Origin: Andalucia godoyi
Taxonomy: Eukaryota > Discoba > Jakobea > Jakobida > Andaluciidae
Reading direction: 5' to 3'
Assembly: GCA_009859145.1 (NCBI GenBank)
Contig: VRVR01000011.1
Span: forward strand, 330,026 to 394,025
DNA length: 64,000 nucleotides
Made by a program: the position numbers and the translations under genes. The notes beneath the pieces were generated by a model that worked only from the letters and a program-made list of their open reading frames with translations, made no database searches and was not told the DNA's origin. Shown here piece by piece: positions 62,757-64,000 of the stretch (position 1 is its first letter; each line of letters starts with the position of its first letter).

Positions 62757-64000
62757 ATGGAGGAATTTGCAAGGATAGAAACACAAGAGACAATTACTGC
62801 TATTGCAATCGCAAGTATGTGTTATGTCGTTATCTCGCTGGCTTTTTTAAAATATTCACTCCGACTGTGATTTGGTTGTTTGTGATGGCTTGACCAGATT
62901 CACTTATTACTATTACTATTCGTATCACTATGTCTGTTATTTGTTTTTGTTTTTGTTTTTGTTTTTGTTTTTGTTTTGGTTCGTTGTCGTTGTCGTTGTC
63001 ATTGTCGTTGCCGTTTGTTTGTGTGCTCAACAATGGGAAATAGAAGAGACATTGGTGGTTGGAACGTCGGAAGGAAATGTGACGTTGCATCGGATGACGG
63101 TGAGCACGTCTCCGGACGGAGGAGTGACAGAGGAGTTTTTTGAGGACTGGACAAAGCAGATTGCTTCGAAGAAACATATCGACGAAATCCGCATTGCCGA
63201 AGACGATGGAAACGTGTATGTTCTGTGCGATTCTTCTCTTTCGGCTCTCGAGATTTACTCGGGGGAGCCGGTCTGGAAGTCCAAAGATGCAAAGCACGCC
63301 GCATGCTTCGATGTTTGCGAATCGTTCATTGCGTTCAGCTCGAAAAAGAGGATTTTGCTGCAGGATGCGTATGAAAACTACGGCACAAGAGCAGAAGTGT
63401 TTTCCCCAGAAGCGTGCTCGTGCCTTGCTCTGTTTTCGACCGATGTAGCCGTGGTTGGGTTCAAGAAGGAGTATGCACTCGTGACCTTTTCGACGCAGCA
63501 GCTGCAGTCACTGGCGCCGATTCCAGAGTCCGTGTCGGGCCCGCTTTGCGTGGTGATTCCCGAAACCGGAGAGGCTCTTCTACGATTGGAAGATTTAGGA
63601 CAGATTGTTTGTGTGGAGGAGGGTTCCAAGAAACTGATGGTGACCAGATCTGCGTTTCGATGGACAGAGGTTCCCCGAGGCGTTGCGGTATCGTATCCAT
63701 TTATCATGGCCCTCGAGTCTCGGTGCATCGAGATACATTCCATGTTTGACAGCAATCTCAATTTGATCGATACGGTCCCTTTCAAAGACGGTGTTGCAAT
63801 CGCAGCGTCTCTGAACGGCGAGCACGTGGCGGTGGCATCTACTCGGAAGGTGGTTATTTACAAGCCGACTGCACCCGAAAAAATCATCAAGAAGCTCATT
63901 CAAGAACGCAGAATCGATGAGGCTTTCGAAGTGTTTGAAAAGACACAAAAGGACATGGATCCGGAGGAGAAGAAAAAGGTGCTATCGGACATGTCGCGAG
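62757..64000 (+). CDS. VPS39: VPS39/HOPS-like CNH-domain protein (3' partial)
   Basis: I join 62757-62814 and 63044 onward; the gene runs off the right edge. Exon 1 encodes MEEFARIETQETITAIAIA with a GTATGT donor. The junction reads A|AA, giving IAKETLVVGTSEGNVTLHR, which matches the CNH start of VPS39 (WEEWLLVGTKQGHLLLYR). The 229 nt intron is full of TTTTTG repeats. VGFKKEYALVTF, AFRWTEVPRGVAVSYPFIMALESRCIEIHS and IIKKLIQERRIDEAFEVFE (start of the clathrin-repeat solenoid) follow. VPS39 is the HOPS subunit that tethers late endosomes to lysosomes/vacuoles. A TGFBRAP1-like paralogue is less likely, as the WTEVP motif fits VPS39. Confidence 0.85.

Overview
This is a gene-dense stretch of nuclear DNA from a eukaryotic microbe. 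The products are all eukaryotic: a Rho/Rac GTPase, an Arf6-type GTPase, a MEF2-type MADS-box factor, a Pumilio protein, a kinesin-14, RPA1, folliculin, WASH complex subunit 4, VPS39, a PA28/REG proteasome activator, proteasome alpha-1, an RNA polymerase III subunit, PKD2 and a PKD1-like REJ/GPS protein. MEF2, Rac, PA28, folliculin and polycystins together point to a unicellular relative on the amoebozoan/opisthokont side of the tree. I cannot name the species. PKD2, the PKD1-like protein and a CXorf65-like protein would suit a ciliated cell, but that is inference.

About 30 genes fill 64 kb. Most are single open frames, and neighbours are often tail-to-tail (65-400 bp) or head-to-head (about 190-450 bp). 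Introns are few and short (101-229 nt). Most start with GTATGT, and T/G-rich microsatellites often fill them. From matching phases I placed introns in PSME3 (four), folliculin, Arf6, PSMA1, VPS39 and an unnamed 100-residue gene.

Layout. 1-16 kb: 5'-truncated PKD1-like gene, kelch protein, Rac, secreted GH38-like/DUF5054 enzyme, one copy of a dispersed repeat, MADS-box factor, kinesin-14. 16-30 kb: CXorf65-like protein, PA28-gamma homologue, small roadblock-like protein, ARM/HEAT protein, RPA1, spermidine synthase, small coiled-coil protein, WASHC4. 30-42 kb: POLR3K, a small spliced gene, a decayed hAT transposase, WD40 protein, PPR protein, then a young hAT element with intact ends and target-site duplication but a frameshifted transposase. 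41-51 kb: SYS1, PH-like protein, DNAJC9-like protein, an uncertain antisense ORF, folliculin, an assembly gap in GA/CT repeats, Pumilio. 51-64 kb: UGPase, PKD2, second copy of the dispersed repeat, Arf6, an atypical Rab-like GTPase fused to three repeats, a GH18-like protein, PSMA1, and VPS39 running off the right edge.

Most genes are housekeeping and show no operon logic. Several act in endolysosomal traffic and nutrient signalling (folliculin, VPS39, WASHC4, Arf6, SYS1) or in the proteasome (PSMA1, PA28). The most unusual items are the Rab-like fusion, the loss of the RPA1 zinc ribbon, a PSMA1 start codon that appears split by an intron, and a ~520 bp unclassified repeat present twice in opposite orientation.
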